From NCBI GenBank assembly GCA_030770535.1, contig JASVEC010000254.1, positions 1 to 24,983 on the forward strand: a DNA stretch of 24,983 bases, in the 5' to 3' direction. Made by a program: the position numbers and the translations under genes. This stretch comes from Batkoa obscura (Eukaryota > Entomophthoromycota > Entomophthoromycetes > Entomophthorales > Batkoaceae). Below, one piece after another: positions 1 to 8,228 of this stretch (positions are counted from its first letter, which is position 1; each line of letters opens with the position of its first letter). The notes below the pieces were generated by a model. That model worked only from the letters and a program-made list of their open reading frames with translations. It did no database searches and was not told the origin of the DNA.

Positions 1-558
1 TTTTTACTCTTATTTAATTTAACAATATTATTATTTTTTCAAAAATAAACAAAGTCAAAAAAATAGCAGTGGTATTTTAAATAAAATAAAAGTAAAAAGA
101 TAAAACCAAAGTGTATAATAAATACAAAAACATTTCTAATATTCAAATGGTTATAAAATTTACAGCCTAAACAAAAAAAGGAGCAAAAAAAGATAAAATT
201 TTATTCATTTATTTGAGTAAAGATAACATTTCATTGAATTAAACTTGTCTATCTAAATCATTCAACATGTGAATAATATAGGATTATAAACATCCTAATT
301 ATTTGATTTACTATTCAATAAAACTATATAAATCATAAAAATAGATTCAGTTAAAGTCAAAGTAATTGATTATTCTCCTTTTGGCCAATTAGTCACCTCT
401 GTTTTAATACTGAAAACCATTAAACACCTTAAAACAACCTAATTTAGTTGAGCTGTTCTTTTGGTTCAGTAAAAAGCAACTCATGCTTATTGAACTAAAG
501 TTAATAAAATAAAAGTAAAAATAAAATATTTGTACATTTATTTGAAATAAAGAAATTA
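1..558. other. AT-rich flank with no gene seen
   Basis: I find no open frame with coding character, no RNA gene and no clear repeat in this stretch. It is the 3' flank of the first family gene and ends at a MITE. Composition is very AT-rich with many A and T runs. Confidence 0.5.
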
Positions 559-651
559 TATGGGAACCTTTTTTTCAACTTCATCATTTTTTCCATCTTT
601 TGAGCACTATTTGAGTGGAAAAAATAATGAAGTCAAAAAAACATTCCCATA
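559..651 (-). mobile_element. MITE copy 1 (TA-flanked, about 93 bp)
   Basis: The ends are TGGGAA and TTCCCA, flanked on both sides by TA, with T-rich and A-rich inner parts of the terminal inverted repeat. The core GCACTATTTGAGTGG is the reverse complement of the CACTCAAATAGCGC core in other copies, so this copy is inverted. It has no coding capacity. A TA target site and short inverted repeats suggest the Tc1/mariner/pogo group. It lies about 110 bp beyond the stop codon of gene A. Confidence 0.75.
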
Positions 652-760
652 TCCTTATATTATTGGGGAGAAATGAGAAGTAAAAGTTTTTGCATCAAAT
701 ATATAGGTCACAAATTAAGACCCCTCTAAGATAAAAATCAAAATAGCTACTTTTGTAACC

Positions 761-1393
761 TCAAAATGATTGAGTCTGGTAGCTTATAATATGACCAAGT
801 ATAATTAATAGTATAGTTTCCGGTACTTTTATCTGGCTCTTTTCATAATTGAAGTTACATGCTTTAAAATGGATAGAGTTTAATTTAATTTTTGAGATTT
901 CCTGGTCATCATTATTTCCGACTATTTCCCACGATCCACACAATTTATTATAGTATATAATATACGATTGGTGATACCCATTGTATTGATAGTTCAACTC
1001 AAATAGTTTACCATTCTTTGTTTCAAGCTTGATGTTTTGATAGTTTGCTTTTTCTGAGTTATCATTACTACCTAATTTAATATTCCACTTTAGTAGCTTT
1101 TGGTTTGAAGATGATTCACTCAATGAGGCTAATTGTTCCTTATTTTCCGTCGTGAGCTTAGAATGTAAATAATTTTTACTCTTGAACTTCAGATTTTTAG
1201 TATCTTCTCCACAGACTCTTTTAATCAATAGGTAATTTAAGGCTGTTAATTTTTTTTCAGTAATCTCATAGGCAATATCACCATCAGTACACCAGTTGGA
1301 ATAAGGAATTAAAGTAGAAAGGGAGTCATTAAATTCCACCTTTTTATATACTTTATTTTGTTGGAATCTACTTAAAAAGGACTCTAATAGCAT
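761..1393 (-). CDS. family gene A: 210-aa protein of an unnamed four-member family
   Basis: I do not recognise this protein. The gene is a single open frame; the start is set by alignment with the paralogues (MLLES against MVLES in C). Conserved parts in order: a basic N-terminus ending KVYK, an IPYSNW motif near residue 29, a YEITEK strand, a LKFKSK strand, an LTTENKEQLASLSE block, a LETKNGK strand and a C-terminal hydrophobic helix (ILLIILGHIISYQ). The alternating strands followed by one C-terminal helix recall tubby-C/LOR-like folds, which is only a guess. It ends about 14 residues earlier than B. Its middle is identical to B, but its C-terminal third resembles C (GNNDDQE and SQIKVPE). It is divergent from B, with a promoter at 1451-1537. 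Confidence 0.8.
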   Translation of the reverse strand: MLLESFLSRFQQNKVYKKVEFNDSLSTLIPYSNWCTDGDIAYEITEKKLTALNYLLIKRVCGEDTKNLKFKSKNYLHSKLTTENKEQLASLSESSSNQKLLKWNIKLGSNDNSEKANYQNIKLETKNGKLFELNYQYNGYHQSYIIYYNKLCGSWEIVGNNDDQEISKIKLNSIHFKACNFNYEKSQIKVPETILLIILGHIISYQTQSF

Positions 1394-1450
1394 ATCATAA
1401 AATAAAAAGTTTATTATTTATTATTTATTACTTTTTTTTGACTCTGTTGT

Positions 1451-1537
1451 CTATTTATACCACTTTTATTTTCATAATTTACTTTCGGATAGCTTTTTCT
1501 AAATTTCTTAATTTGGTATTTTTTTTTTATCTCCCCG
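1451..1537 (-). promoter_or_regulatory. promoter of gene A: CGGGGAGAT box and TATAAATAG
   Basis: Read on the minus strand, CGGGGAGAT lies at 1537-1529 and TATAAATAG at 1459-1451, about 60 nt before the ATG. The same pair, in the same order, precedes all four paralogues. The sequence after TATA (ACAAC) also matches B. A TATCCGAAAGTA string between the two boxes recurs before gene D. Confidence 0.65.
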
Positions 1538-1724
1538 TAATCCTGCTAATATTAGGACAAAAAATTGCTCTAATTCATATACAGTATTAAAATTATGTTT
1601 AATTTAGTTTATGAGAAATTATAGCTTATTAAATTTATTGGAATATAATAAGTTTTAAATACAACTTAGTAACACAATATTACTATTGTTTTTATCAACC
1701 CTTTTAACTTTTAATTTAATATAG

Positions 1725-1815
1725 ATATATTCTTTTTGTTCAAGAATTATACTGATAATTTTTGCACTCAATATCACTCAAAATGAACAAATAAATGAAA
1801 CTAAAAACATATCCT
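1725..1815 (+). mobile_element. degraded MITE copy
   Basis: The inner part still follows the family: TTTTTGTTCAAGAATTATAC, then TTTTTGCACTCAATATCACT, an A-rich stretch with ATGAA, and ACATATCC at the end. The outer terminal repeat is worn and the TA flank is not clear. It is probably the oldest copy in the window. Confidence 0.5.
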
Positions 1816-2291
1816 AATATTAAAGTATTAATTATTTTGATAACTAATAATTAATACGATTACGCCAAATTTTTATTATTTACAATAAAGGGCAAAATAA
1901 ATATTATTTATGTTTAAAGATATGGATACAGCTTTCAGGTTTAATATAAAAAACATAGTGTTCATATTTAGTACTCCACAGTACCATAGATTAGCTTCCT
2001 ATTAATTATTTTGGGAAGCTATATAACCCTTTGTTTAAGAGATAAATTCATTTAATAGTTGGTTAAGATCTAGAATATTTGTTATAATTAGTTTATAATG
2101 AATTGAATGTTAAGTCTCCTTATTGTAATTTTTTTTTTCAATCTCGCTTTATCAAAAAGCCAAACTACTTAATTAGTAGTGAGAGTATTTATAATTTTAA
2201 TCAAGTTATTAAACTCACCTGGGTTTATTCAATAACAGTTAGTTGCTACAAACGAAGTTAAGTTTAACTTACCAATTTTAGCAATTTATTT

Positions 2292-2300
2292 ATCTCCCCG
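2292..2300 (-). promoter_or_regulatory. distal reversed CGGGGAGAT box
   Basis: ATCTCCCCG on the plus strand is preceded by TTTATTT. A near copy (ATCTCCCCA, also after TTTATTT) sits at 4498-4506 in the corresponding region upstream of gene C. The box is about 590 nt before the ATG of B and 900 nt from the ATG of A. It may be a second binding site for the factor that reads the proximal box. Confidence 0.4.
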
Positions 2301-2747
2301 ATCAAATATTTGTTAATTATCCAAAATTAGTAGTTCTTAGGCTAATTTAAGATACTTTACAAATTTGAATACTTTGACTAATATAATAAATTCCAGGGTT
2401 AAGTTTGGAGTATTATCAAGTTTGGTTTTGATATAATATATGTCCAACCAAACTGCTCGCTGCGGATGGTACATATTTTAACATTATGTTACATTATTGA
2501 CCATGATATATTGAGTTAGATGTTATACCAAAATTTTAATTTTTGATAGATTTACAGGACTGTAGGGTTTTTAAAGTTCAAACTCTACATAATAGTATTA
2601 TAACGCTATTTATGTATTGATTTAAAAATAAAAGCACAGTGTTGTATTAAACTTCAATAAAATTAGACTTACTAGAATGTAAAATACTCAGAATTCTAAA
2701 AAGTTGTAAATAAATTAAAATTACTTTGTTATGAAATTTGATGAATT

Positions 2748-2835
2748 CGGGGAGATAGAGAAATAGACTAATTAAGTAATTGTAAAAAGTGAGCCTAAAT
2801 CGAAGTAAAATCAAGAAATAAAGACAGTATAAATA
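2748..2835 (+). promoter_or_regulatory. promoter of gene B: CGGGGAGAT box and TATAAATA
   Basis: CGGGGAGAT is at 2748-2756 and GACAGTATAAATAGACAAC spans the TATA box at 2828-2835, 55 nt before the ATG. The string GACAGTATAAATA is also exact upstream of gene C. Confidence 0.65.
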
Positions 2836-2889
2836 GACAACAAGATTAAAACAAATACAATAAAAATAACAAGCATTCAAATATATACT

Positions 2890-3558
2890 ATGTCATTAAG
2901 ATCCTTAGGAATGAAATTCAGAAAAAACAAAGTATACAAAGAAGAGAATTTCGGTGACTCCCTTTCTACTTTAATTCCTTATTCCAACTGGTGTACTGAT
3001 GGTGATATTGCCTATGAGATTACTGAAAAAAAATTAACAGCCTTAAATTACCTATTGATTAAAAGAGTCTGTGGAGAAGATACTAAAAATCTGAAGTTCA
3101 AGAGTAAAAATTATTTACATTCTAAGCTCACGACGGAAAATAAGGAACAATTAGCCTCATTGAGTGAATCATCTTCAAACCAAAAGCTACTAAAGTGGAA
3201 TATTAAATTAGGTAGTAATGATAACTCAGAAAAAGCAAACTATCAAAACATCAAGCTTGAAACAAAGAATGGTAAACTATTTGAGTTGAACTATCTACAT
3301 GTTGGTAGTCAAGAATCATATACTATAAGTTATAGCAACTCAGGTAGGTCATGGGAAATCGTAAAGAAGGACATAGGCCAAGAAGGATTAAAACTTGAAA
3401 TAGATTCACTTCAACTTAAAGTTTGCAGACTCCATTTCCAAATGAGCCAAATGAGATTTCCAGAGCCCATATTGTTAATCGTACTTAGTCATATCATTAG
3501 TTATCAAAGTCAAATCCTTGATCATTTTACAAGCCCAAAGTTGAATATTTCATTTTAG
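2890..3558 (+). CDS. family gene B: 222-aa protein of an unnamed four-member family
   Basis: This is a single-exon gene of unrecognised family. The N-terminus (MSLRS...KVYKEE) aligns with the other three, supporting this start. Residues 23-135 are encoded by a tract identical to gene A at every base, while residues before and after differ strongly. Conserved points: IPYSNW, YEITEK, LKFKSK, LTTENKEQLASLSE, LETKNGK and SWEIV, then a C-terminal hydrophobic helix (PEPILLIVLSHIISYQ) and a short tail ending NISF. I see no signal peptide, so a cytosolic or membrane-peripheral protein is likely. It is the first of three tandem copies; B to C spacing is about 2.1 kb. Confidence 0.85.
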   Translation: MSLRSLGMKFRKNKVYKEENFGDSLSTLIPYSNWCTDGDIAYEITEKKLTALNYLLIKRVCGEDTKNLKFKSKNYLHSKLTTENKEQLASLSESSSNQKLLKWNIKLGSNDNSEKANYQNIKLETKNGKLFELNYLHVGSQESYTISYSNSGRSWEIVKKDIGQEGLKLEIDSLQLKVCRLHFQMSQMRFPEPILLIVLSHIISYQSQILDHFTSPKLNISF

Positions 3559-3912
3559 GCTTATAAGTATGTATTTACCATATCTTTTCTGTAACCTAAT
3601 CAAGGGCTTATATCACCCATATTTTCTACAACTTATGTTAATTATTATTTTTTAAATAAACTCTATGAAATATGAGTTTTGCTTTTTAGAGTTTTAAAGT
3701 TTACTATATTAAAAAGGATAAATATTACTTTATTGAGATAAAAGCGAGCTCAAAGCAAGTTAGATTTACTTAACTTTATGATTTATAATTAAAACCGAAG
3801 TGTTTAGTGAACCAGGTGAGGATTGTTCTTTGTATCAATTTTAAATAATTTAGGTTTCATTGTAATTAACTCAAGCGAATTATGACCTTTTAACTGCTTA
3901 TTTGAGAGAAGA

Positions 3913-4015
3913 TATAAGGATATATTTTTTTGTTTAAGAATTTTATTAACAATCTTTTCACTCAAATAGCGCTTAAAAAATGGGAAGCAATGAAATCAAA
4001 AAAACATCCCCGTAT
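3913..4015 (+). mobile_element. MITE copy 2
   Basis: Family core TTTGTTTAAGAATTTTATTA and CACTCAAATAGCGCTTAAAA, then AAAAAAACATCCCC. The right terminal repeat is well kept and the left is worn (AAGGATATATTTTTT). Confidence 0.65.
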
Positions 4016-4166
4016 TTAGCTAAAACTAATTTAAAATCTAAGGATCTAGGCTTTAAAAAAATTGTTCAAAAATTACTTGATTGTAAGATTACCAAATAAA
4101 TTACTAATTTTCTTGGATTGATTGTATTATGTTTTTCAATTTCAATTTAACTTTGTTTTTATAAAA

Positions 4167-4268
4167 TAGGGATGTATTTTTGTGTTTAAGAATTTTGCCA
4201 AAAATTTTCTGCTCAAATAGTGTTTAAAAGATGGAAAAAGTAATGAAGCTAAAAAAAACACTCCCAAA
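4167..4268 (+). mobile_element. MITE copy 3
   Basis: Left end TAGGGATGTATTTTTGTGTT, core GCTCAAATAGTGTTTAAAAG, then AATGAAGCTAAAAAAAACAC and CTCCCA. It lies about 150 bp from copy 2 in the same orientation, so the two are separate insertions or a local duplication. Confidence 0.65.
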
Positions 4269-4497
4269 TGTTATATTTTTGCATTAAATTACTAAAACAT
4301 ATTATTTAAATGAACGAGATTCTTTAATCATTATCTATAATAATTAATATATTGTGATAAAATAATATTCAATCATTTATGTTTTTTACATATTTGATTA
4401 ATAATAGAGCGTAGTATTTATTATTTTACATTTAATTTTATACACAATTAGTCAAAAGCGAGTCTATTAGCCATTTGCCAATTTTAGTAGTTTATTT

Positions 4498-4506
4498 ATC
4501 TCCCCA
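4498..4506 (-). promoter_or_regulatory. distal reversed CGGGGAGAT-like box upstream of gene C
   Basis: ATCTCCCCA follows TTTATTT, with CCAATTTTAGTAG before it. It matches the 2292-2300 box and its flank (CCAATTTTAGCAA), one base off in the box itself. Confidence 0.35.
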
Positions 4507-4901
4507 ACCAAAATTTTTGTAAGCTAGCCAGAATAATGACTTGAAGTCAAATTGGGGATATTTTAAAAATTAATTCAATAAAGATTAAGTTTGGATACTA
4601 AAATGTGACTTATATCTAATTAAATAATTTGCTGCGAATAAAGGGTTTTTAACATTGTATTATGAATTTTTAACTGTATTATAATGAAAATATAGTATTT
4701 TAGTATTATCCTTAAGTTTACAATAGTCTTTAAGGGTTTCAGTCGAACTTTAAGGGAATTGAGGTTTATACGATAACATTGTTAAACTATTATATTCTGT
4801 AAATTCCAAAAAACTTTGATTCATCAAAGCATGCTAGTAGACAGGATTCTAGGAAACTGCGTATTAATTTTAAGATTTTTTTTTCATTGATGATAATAGC
4901 C

Positions 4902-4970
4902 CGGGGAGATAAAAAAATGGACTTATTTAGTAATTATAAAAAAGTATGAGAAATCAAGACAGTATAAATA
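4902..4970 (+). promoter_or_regulatory. promoter of gene C: CCGGGGAGAT box and TATAAATA
   Basis: CGGGGAGAT is at 4902-4910 and TATAAATA at 4963-4970, followed by AGCAAC. The TATA box lies about 55 nt before the ATG at 5026. The spacing from box to TATA is shorter than in B. Confidence 0.65.
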
Positions 4971-5025
4971 AGCAACTAAATTACATAAAATAAAATAAAA
5001 AATAACAATTATTTAAATGTATAAC

Positions 5026-5694
5026 ATGGTATTAGAGTCATTAATAAAAAAATTCCGAAAACATAAAGTGTACAAAGAGGAAGCATTCGCTGCAACATTT
5101 TCTACCTTAATCCCTTACTCCAATTGGTGCGCTGAGGGTGATATTGTCTATGAGATTACTGAAAAGAGGTTGACAGCCTTGAATTATTTTTTGATTAAAA
5201 GAAGCTGTGATGGTACTGTTAAGAGCTTGAAATTTAAGAGTAAGAACTATTTAAACTCTAAGCTCACGACGGAAAATAAGGAACAATTAGCCTCATTGAG
5301 TGAATCATCATTAAGTCAGAAACTTATAAAATGGGGTATTAAGCTACATGATAAAAGTAACATAGAAAAGTTGCAGTATCAAAGCATTAAATTGGAAACG
5401 AAAGATGGGAAGTTGTTTGCGCTGAGTTATCTAGATAATGGGATTCAACAGTCTTATGTGATAAATCATAACAATTTAAGTAAATCGTGGGAAATCGTGG
5501 GAAATAACGATGATCAGGAAACATTAAAATTTGAATTGGATTCAATCCAGTTTAGAGTTTGTAAATTAAATTTCCAAACAAGTCAGATAAAGGTGCCGGA
5601 ACCTATATTGCTAATCGTGCTTGGTCATATCATTAGTTATCAAAACCAAATCGCAGACCATTTTGCACACTCAATAGTAACTATTTCAATCTAG
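5026..5694 (+). CDS. family gene C: about 222-aa protein of an unnamed four-member family
   Basis: Single exon, family unrecognised. Two in-frame ATGs exist (5017 and 5026). I choose 5026 because MVLES aligns with the starts of A and D; the upstream one adds only MYN. The protein keeps KVYKE, IPYSNW, YEITEK, LKFKSK, LTTENKEQLASLSE, LETKDGK, SWEIV and the C-terminal helix PEPILLIVLGHIISYQ. Residue-level divergence from B is spread along the gene except for one 53-nt block (5257-5309) that is identical in A, B and C. Its GNNDDQE and SQIKVPE motifs are shared with A, not B. Confidence 0.85.
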   Translation: MVLESLIKKFRKHKVYKEEAFAATFSTLIPYSNWCAEGDIVYEITEKRLTALNYFLIKRSCDGTVKSLKFKSKNYLNSKLTTENKEQLASLSESSLSQKLIKWGIKLHDKSNIEKLQYQSIKLETKDGKLFALSYLDNGIQQSYVINHNNLSKSWEIVGNNDDQETLKFELDSIQFRVCKLNFQTSQIKVPEPILLIVLGHIISYQNQIADHFAHSIVTISI

Positions 5695-6154
5695 ACTAAA
5701 TGGCTTGTATTTTTCATACCTTCTCTATAGTATTCTCATAATTCTATTTGCTCATATCTTTTCCGTGATCTAATTTAACACTATTTTTAAATAAACTTTA
5801 CAAAAACATTACTATTTGGCATTTTAACATTCTCTTCAAAAATCCTTTAATCTGGAATAATAGATATATTCAATCAATATAGAATGGAAACAAAAAAGAA
5901 TACCCAAGGTATACTGATGTTTTTAATATTAAATAACTTATTTAATAAATGAGAAGAATGCTATTAAATTATCTAAAATTTAAAAATATTTTATTTTGTA
6001 TAATTTCATAACAACTTGATTTATTCTAAGCTTTCACATGGCTTAACTTTATATACTAAATGATTGAAATCATTTCTTAATTACATAATACATTTTTTAA
6101 AAAGCCTTGAAGGAGCCGGAGGCTACCAAGTATTTTATTATTGAGGTAAAAGTT

Positions 6155-6290
6155 CATAAAGGATTGTGTGACTGATAAGAATATAGCTGGAAAGGAGTGG
6201 AGATGAAGAAGAAAGGAATTATATAATTGTGGAGAAAAACTCTAGCTCAACTTGATCAGCTTTGGGGTTGAATAAGGGCTATACTTAACG
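6155..6290 (+). pseudogene. possible pogo/Tigger-type transposase remnant (CENP-B-like DNA-binding part)
   Basis: This stretch has a higher GC content than its surroundings. One frame reads KNIAGKEWR, and further along a second frame reads NSSST, a stop, then SALGLNK. Pogo-type transposases carry a similar pattern in the Tc5-type helix-turn-helix: AGK.W...F..R followed by a TS..A..FN segment. A frame change and stops show that it is broken. The match is short and judged by eye, so this is tentative. If right, it would fit the TA target site of the nearby MITEs. Confidence 0.3.
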
Positions 6291-6397
6291 ACTATAAACT
6301 CTAATTACGTAATATTTTTTAGAAATCATAGGATTTCTATAGCATCATAGTTATACCATTTTAAATAACAAATTTAAATTAAGATTTTTTATCAACA

Positions 6398-6503
6398 TAT
6401 GGGGGTGTTTTCTTTGATTTTATTACTTTTTCATTTTTTTAAAGCACTATTTGAGTGGAAAGACTGTTAGTAAAATTCTTAAACAAAAAAATACATTCCC
6501 ATA
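6398..6503 (-). mobile_element. MITE copy 4
   Basis: Ends TGGGGGTG and CATTCCCA flanked by TA on both sides. Core GCACTATTTGAGTGG, then AGTAAAATTCTTAAACAAAA, which is the family sequence in reverse. Confidence 0.75.
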
Positions 6504-6740
6504 TAATTAATCTTAACATTTTAACGCTTTAACTCTTATATCATTTTGATTTTATTGAGAGATCTGTTAATATCATTTATAAAAAAGAAATAAAAATATA
6601 CTGCGCAAGTTCAAATAAACATGATAAATACAATACTTCTAGAACTCATCATAATAAAATTATCTACAATTAACTATTACTTTTTCATTTATTATAACAC
6701 GCAGTAGTACTTTTGAGACAAAACAAATACTATTTCTATA

Positions 6741-6844
6741 TATGGGAATGCATTTTTGTATTTAAGAATTTCACTAACAATTTTTCTACTCAAATAACAC
6801 TTAATAGATAAAAAAAGTGATGAAGCCAGAAAAACATCCCTATA
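6741..6844 (+). mobile_element. MITE copy 5
   Basis: Left end TATGGGAATGCATTTTTGTA, core CTACTCAAATAACACTTAAT, right end AAAAACATCCCTA. It ends about 100 bp before the CGGGGAGA box of gene D. Confidence 0.75.
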
Positions 6845-6947
6845 TACTAACAATCCATTATGAGCCAATACAAAAAAACTCATTATAACTATGTAAATCA
6901 GAATATCCTCTAGACTCAACAGACTTTTTGAATTTTTTTAAATAAAC

Positions 6948-7053
6948 CGGGGAGAATCCAATGCTACTCCCAAAAAAGTCTAAAGGCTTTTCATTTATCC
7001 GAAAGTATCAAGTTTTGAAAACTGCGAAGTCAACATATCAGCACTATAAAAAG
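6948..7053 (+). promoter_or_regulatory. promoter of gene D: CCGGGGAGA box and TATAAAAAG
   Basis: CGGGGAGA is at 6948-6955 and TATAAAAAG at 7045-7053, about 45 nt before the ATG at 7099. The stretch between them contains TATCCGAAAGTA, found also in the promoter of A. Confidence 0.55.
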
Positions 7054-7098
7054 ATAAAGAAATATAGTCAATAGGTATAATAAAATTCAATCTTGATA

Positions 7099-7776
7099 AT
7101 GATACTACATAGTATAATGACTAAATTCCAATCCAAGAAAGTGTACCAAGACACATATTTTAATAACTCAATAGATACCTTGATCCCCATTTCCGATTGG
7201 AACTCAATGAATGAAATCGAGTACGAGATAACTGAAAAACAAATTGGAAATACGGATTATTTGAAAATTAAGAGACAGAGCCAAGACATTTCCAGTAATC
7301 TGAAATTTAAAAGTAAAGGATATGGATACTCTTATCTTACTACTGAAAGTAAGCAAAGATTGGTGAGTATTTCTGAGAATGGTACCTCTACTAAGAAAGT
7401 ATTGAAATGGAAAATTAAGTTGGAAGAGGAGACTCAAAATGAAAAACTAAAGTTCCAAAATATAGCGCTTGAAACTAGGGATGGTAAAGAGTACCTTATA
7501 GCTTATAATTCAGGCGGTGATATCAAAAAGCTAAAGCTCAATATAAATATTAATTTAACAGAGTGGAAGCTGAATTCTTTAGATAATGAAAATCAAACGG
7601 TGTTAAATTTTAAGTTTCCTGTAATGAATTTGAGAAAAAGGGTTCAATTTAAAGTTGAAAGGGAACATATTGGAATTTCAGAACTTGTGCTATTGCTGAT
7701 TATCACTCATTTGTTGAGTTATAAGTCAAATATTGAAGCCTTTTTTAACTCATCTTCCATCAAGCTGGCTTTTTAA
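7099..7776 (+). CDS. family gene D: 225-aa, most diverged member of the four-member family
   Basis: Single exon, family unrecognised. The first ATG of the frame is at 7099, giving MILHSIMTKFQ, which aligns with the paralogue starts. It keeps the KVYQ end of the basic N-terminus, LIPISDW, YEITEKQ, LKFKSK, LTTESKQRLVSISE, KVLKWKIKL, LETRDGK and a C-terminal hydrophobic helix (LVLLLIITHLLSYKSN). The cysteines and the GNNDDQE segment of A and C are absent. Conservation of these blocks despite wide divergence, in an open frame, argues that the family is under selection. Confidence 0.85.
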   Translation: MILHSIMTKFQSKKVYQDTYFNNSIDTLIPISDWNSMNEIEYEITEKQIGNTDYLKIKRQSQDISSNLKFKSKGYGYSYLTTESKQRLVSISENGTSTKKVLKWKIKLEEETQNEKLKFQNIALETRDGKEYLIAYNSGGDIKKLKLNININLTEWKLNSLDNENQTVLNFKFPVMNLRKRVQFKVEREHIGISELVLLLIITHLLSYKSNIEAFFNSSSIKLAF

Positions 7777-8112
7777 TTAACTTTTGACTGTAATCTTCTC
7801 CCTTTAATTTAATAATCGATCAAATTTTAGTTTTTAATAAAATTTATAAAAACAGAGCTTTTGATTAATATTTTATAAATCTTTAGTGCTGACTTGATAT
7901 GGTCTTTTATTTGAAATAGAAATTATTTAGATACATTATATAATCAAAGTTGTTGAAGAATTTAGCATTAAATAATGGCCTATAAATAAGGGTAAGATAT
8001 AAATAAAAATAAATAAATTAACAATCAAACATTTATAAAAGTGTATATCTAAGAAAAATTTAGGGCCATTTTAGATAATTAACACCTGATGTTATATACT
8101 CAGACCGATCCT

Positions 8113-8228
8113 TGAGAGAACTAAAGATAGGGTTGAAGAAGCAGTTGAGTTAATTATTGATAATGAACAAATGTAAGCTGAAGGTAAAGTTTTTAAGTCA
8201 AACAAATACTACAAAAAGTTCTCTAATT
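8113..8228 (+). pseudogene. short coding-like scrap, family unknown
   Basis: One plus-strand frame reads LERTKDRVEEAVELIIDNEQ, then a stop, AEGKVFKSNKYYKKFSN and a second stop. The helical, charged character and higher GC content look like worn coding sequence rather than chance. I cannot name a family. Confidence 0.3.

Larger units (their letters stand above)
1538..2747. other. divergent intergenic region between A and B
   Basis: No gene is seen. The region holds a degraded MITE at about 1725-1815 and a reversed copy of the CGGGGAGAT box at 2292-2300. About 2270-2560 is recognisably related to the stretch upstream of gene C (about 4476-4680). The shared landmarks include GGTTAAGTTTGGA or GATTAAGTTTGGA, and GCTGCGGAT or GCTGCGAAT. 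Confidence 0.5.
3559..4901. other. intergenic region between B and C
   Basis: No gene is seen. The region contains two MITE copies in the same orientation (about 3913-4015 and 4167-4268), a distal reversed box at 4498-4506, and a segment similar to the upstream region of gene B. This suggests the duplicated unit carried several hundred bases of upstream DNA along with the gene. Confidence 0.5.
5695..6947. other. intergenic region between C and D
   Basis: No intact gene is seen. It holds a possible pogo-type transposase scrap (about 6155-6290) and two MITE copies in opposite orientations (6398-6503 and 6741-6844). An open frame across 6692-6919 on the minus strand mostly reads through the second MITE and is not a gene. 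Confidence 0.5.

Noticed and set aside
2647-2880. Minus-strand open frame of 77 codons
   Set aside because: It covers the promoter of gene B on the other strand, is rich in L, F and Y from AT-rich DNA, and has no paralogue at the corresponding place before C or D.
6692-6919. Minus-strand open frame of 75 codons
   Set aside because: About half of it reads through MITE copy 5; no conservation.
7204-7437. Minus-strand frame inside gene D, and similar ones at 11602-11811, 15598-15792 and 19893-20203
   Set aside because: They overlap convincing exons or introns on the true strand and show no protein-like order.
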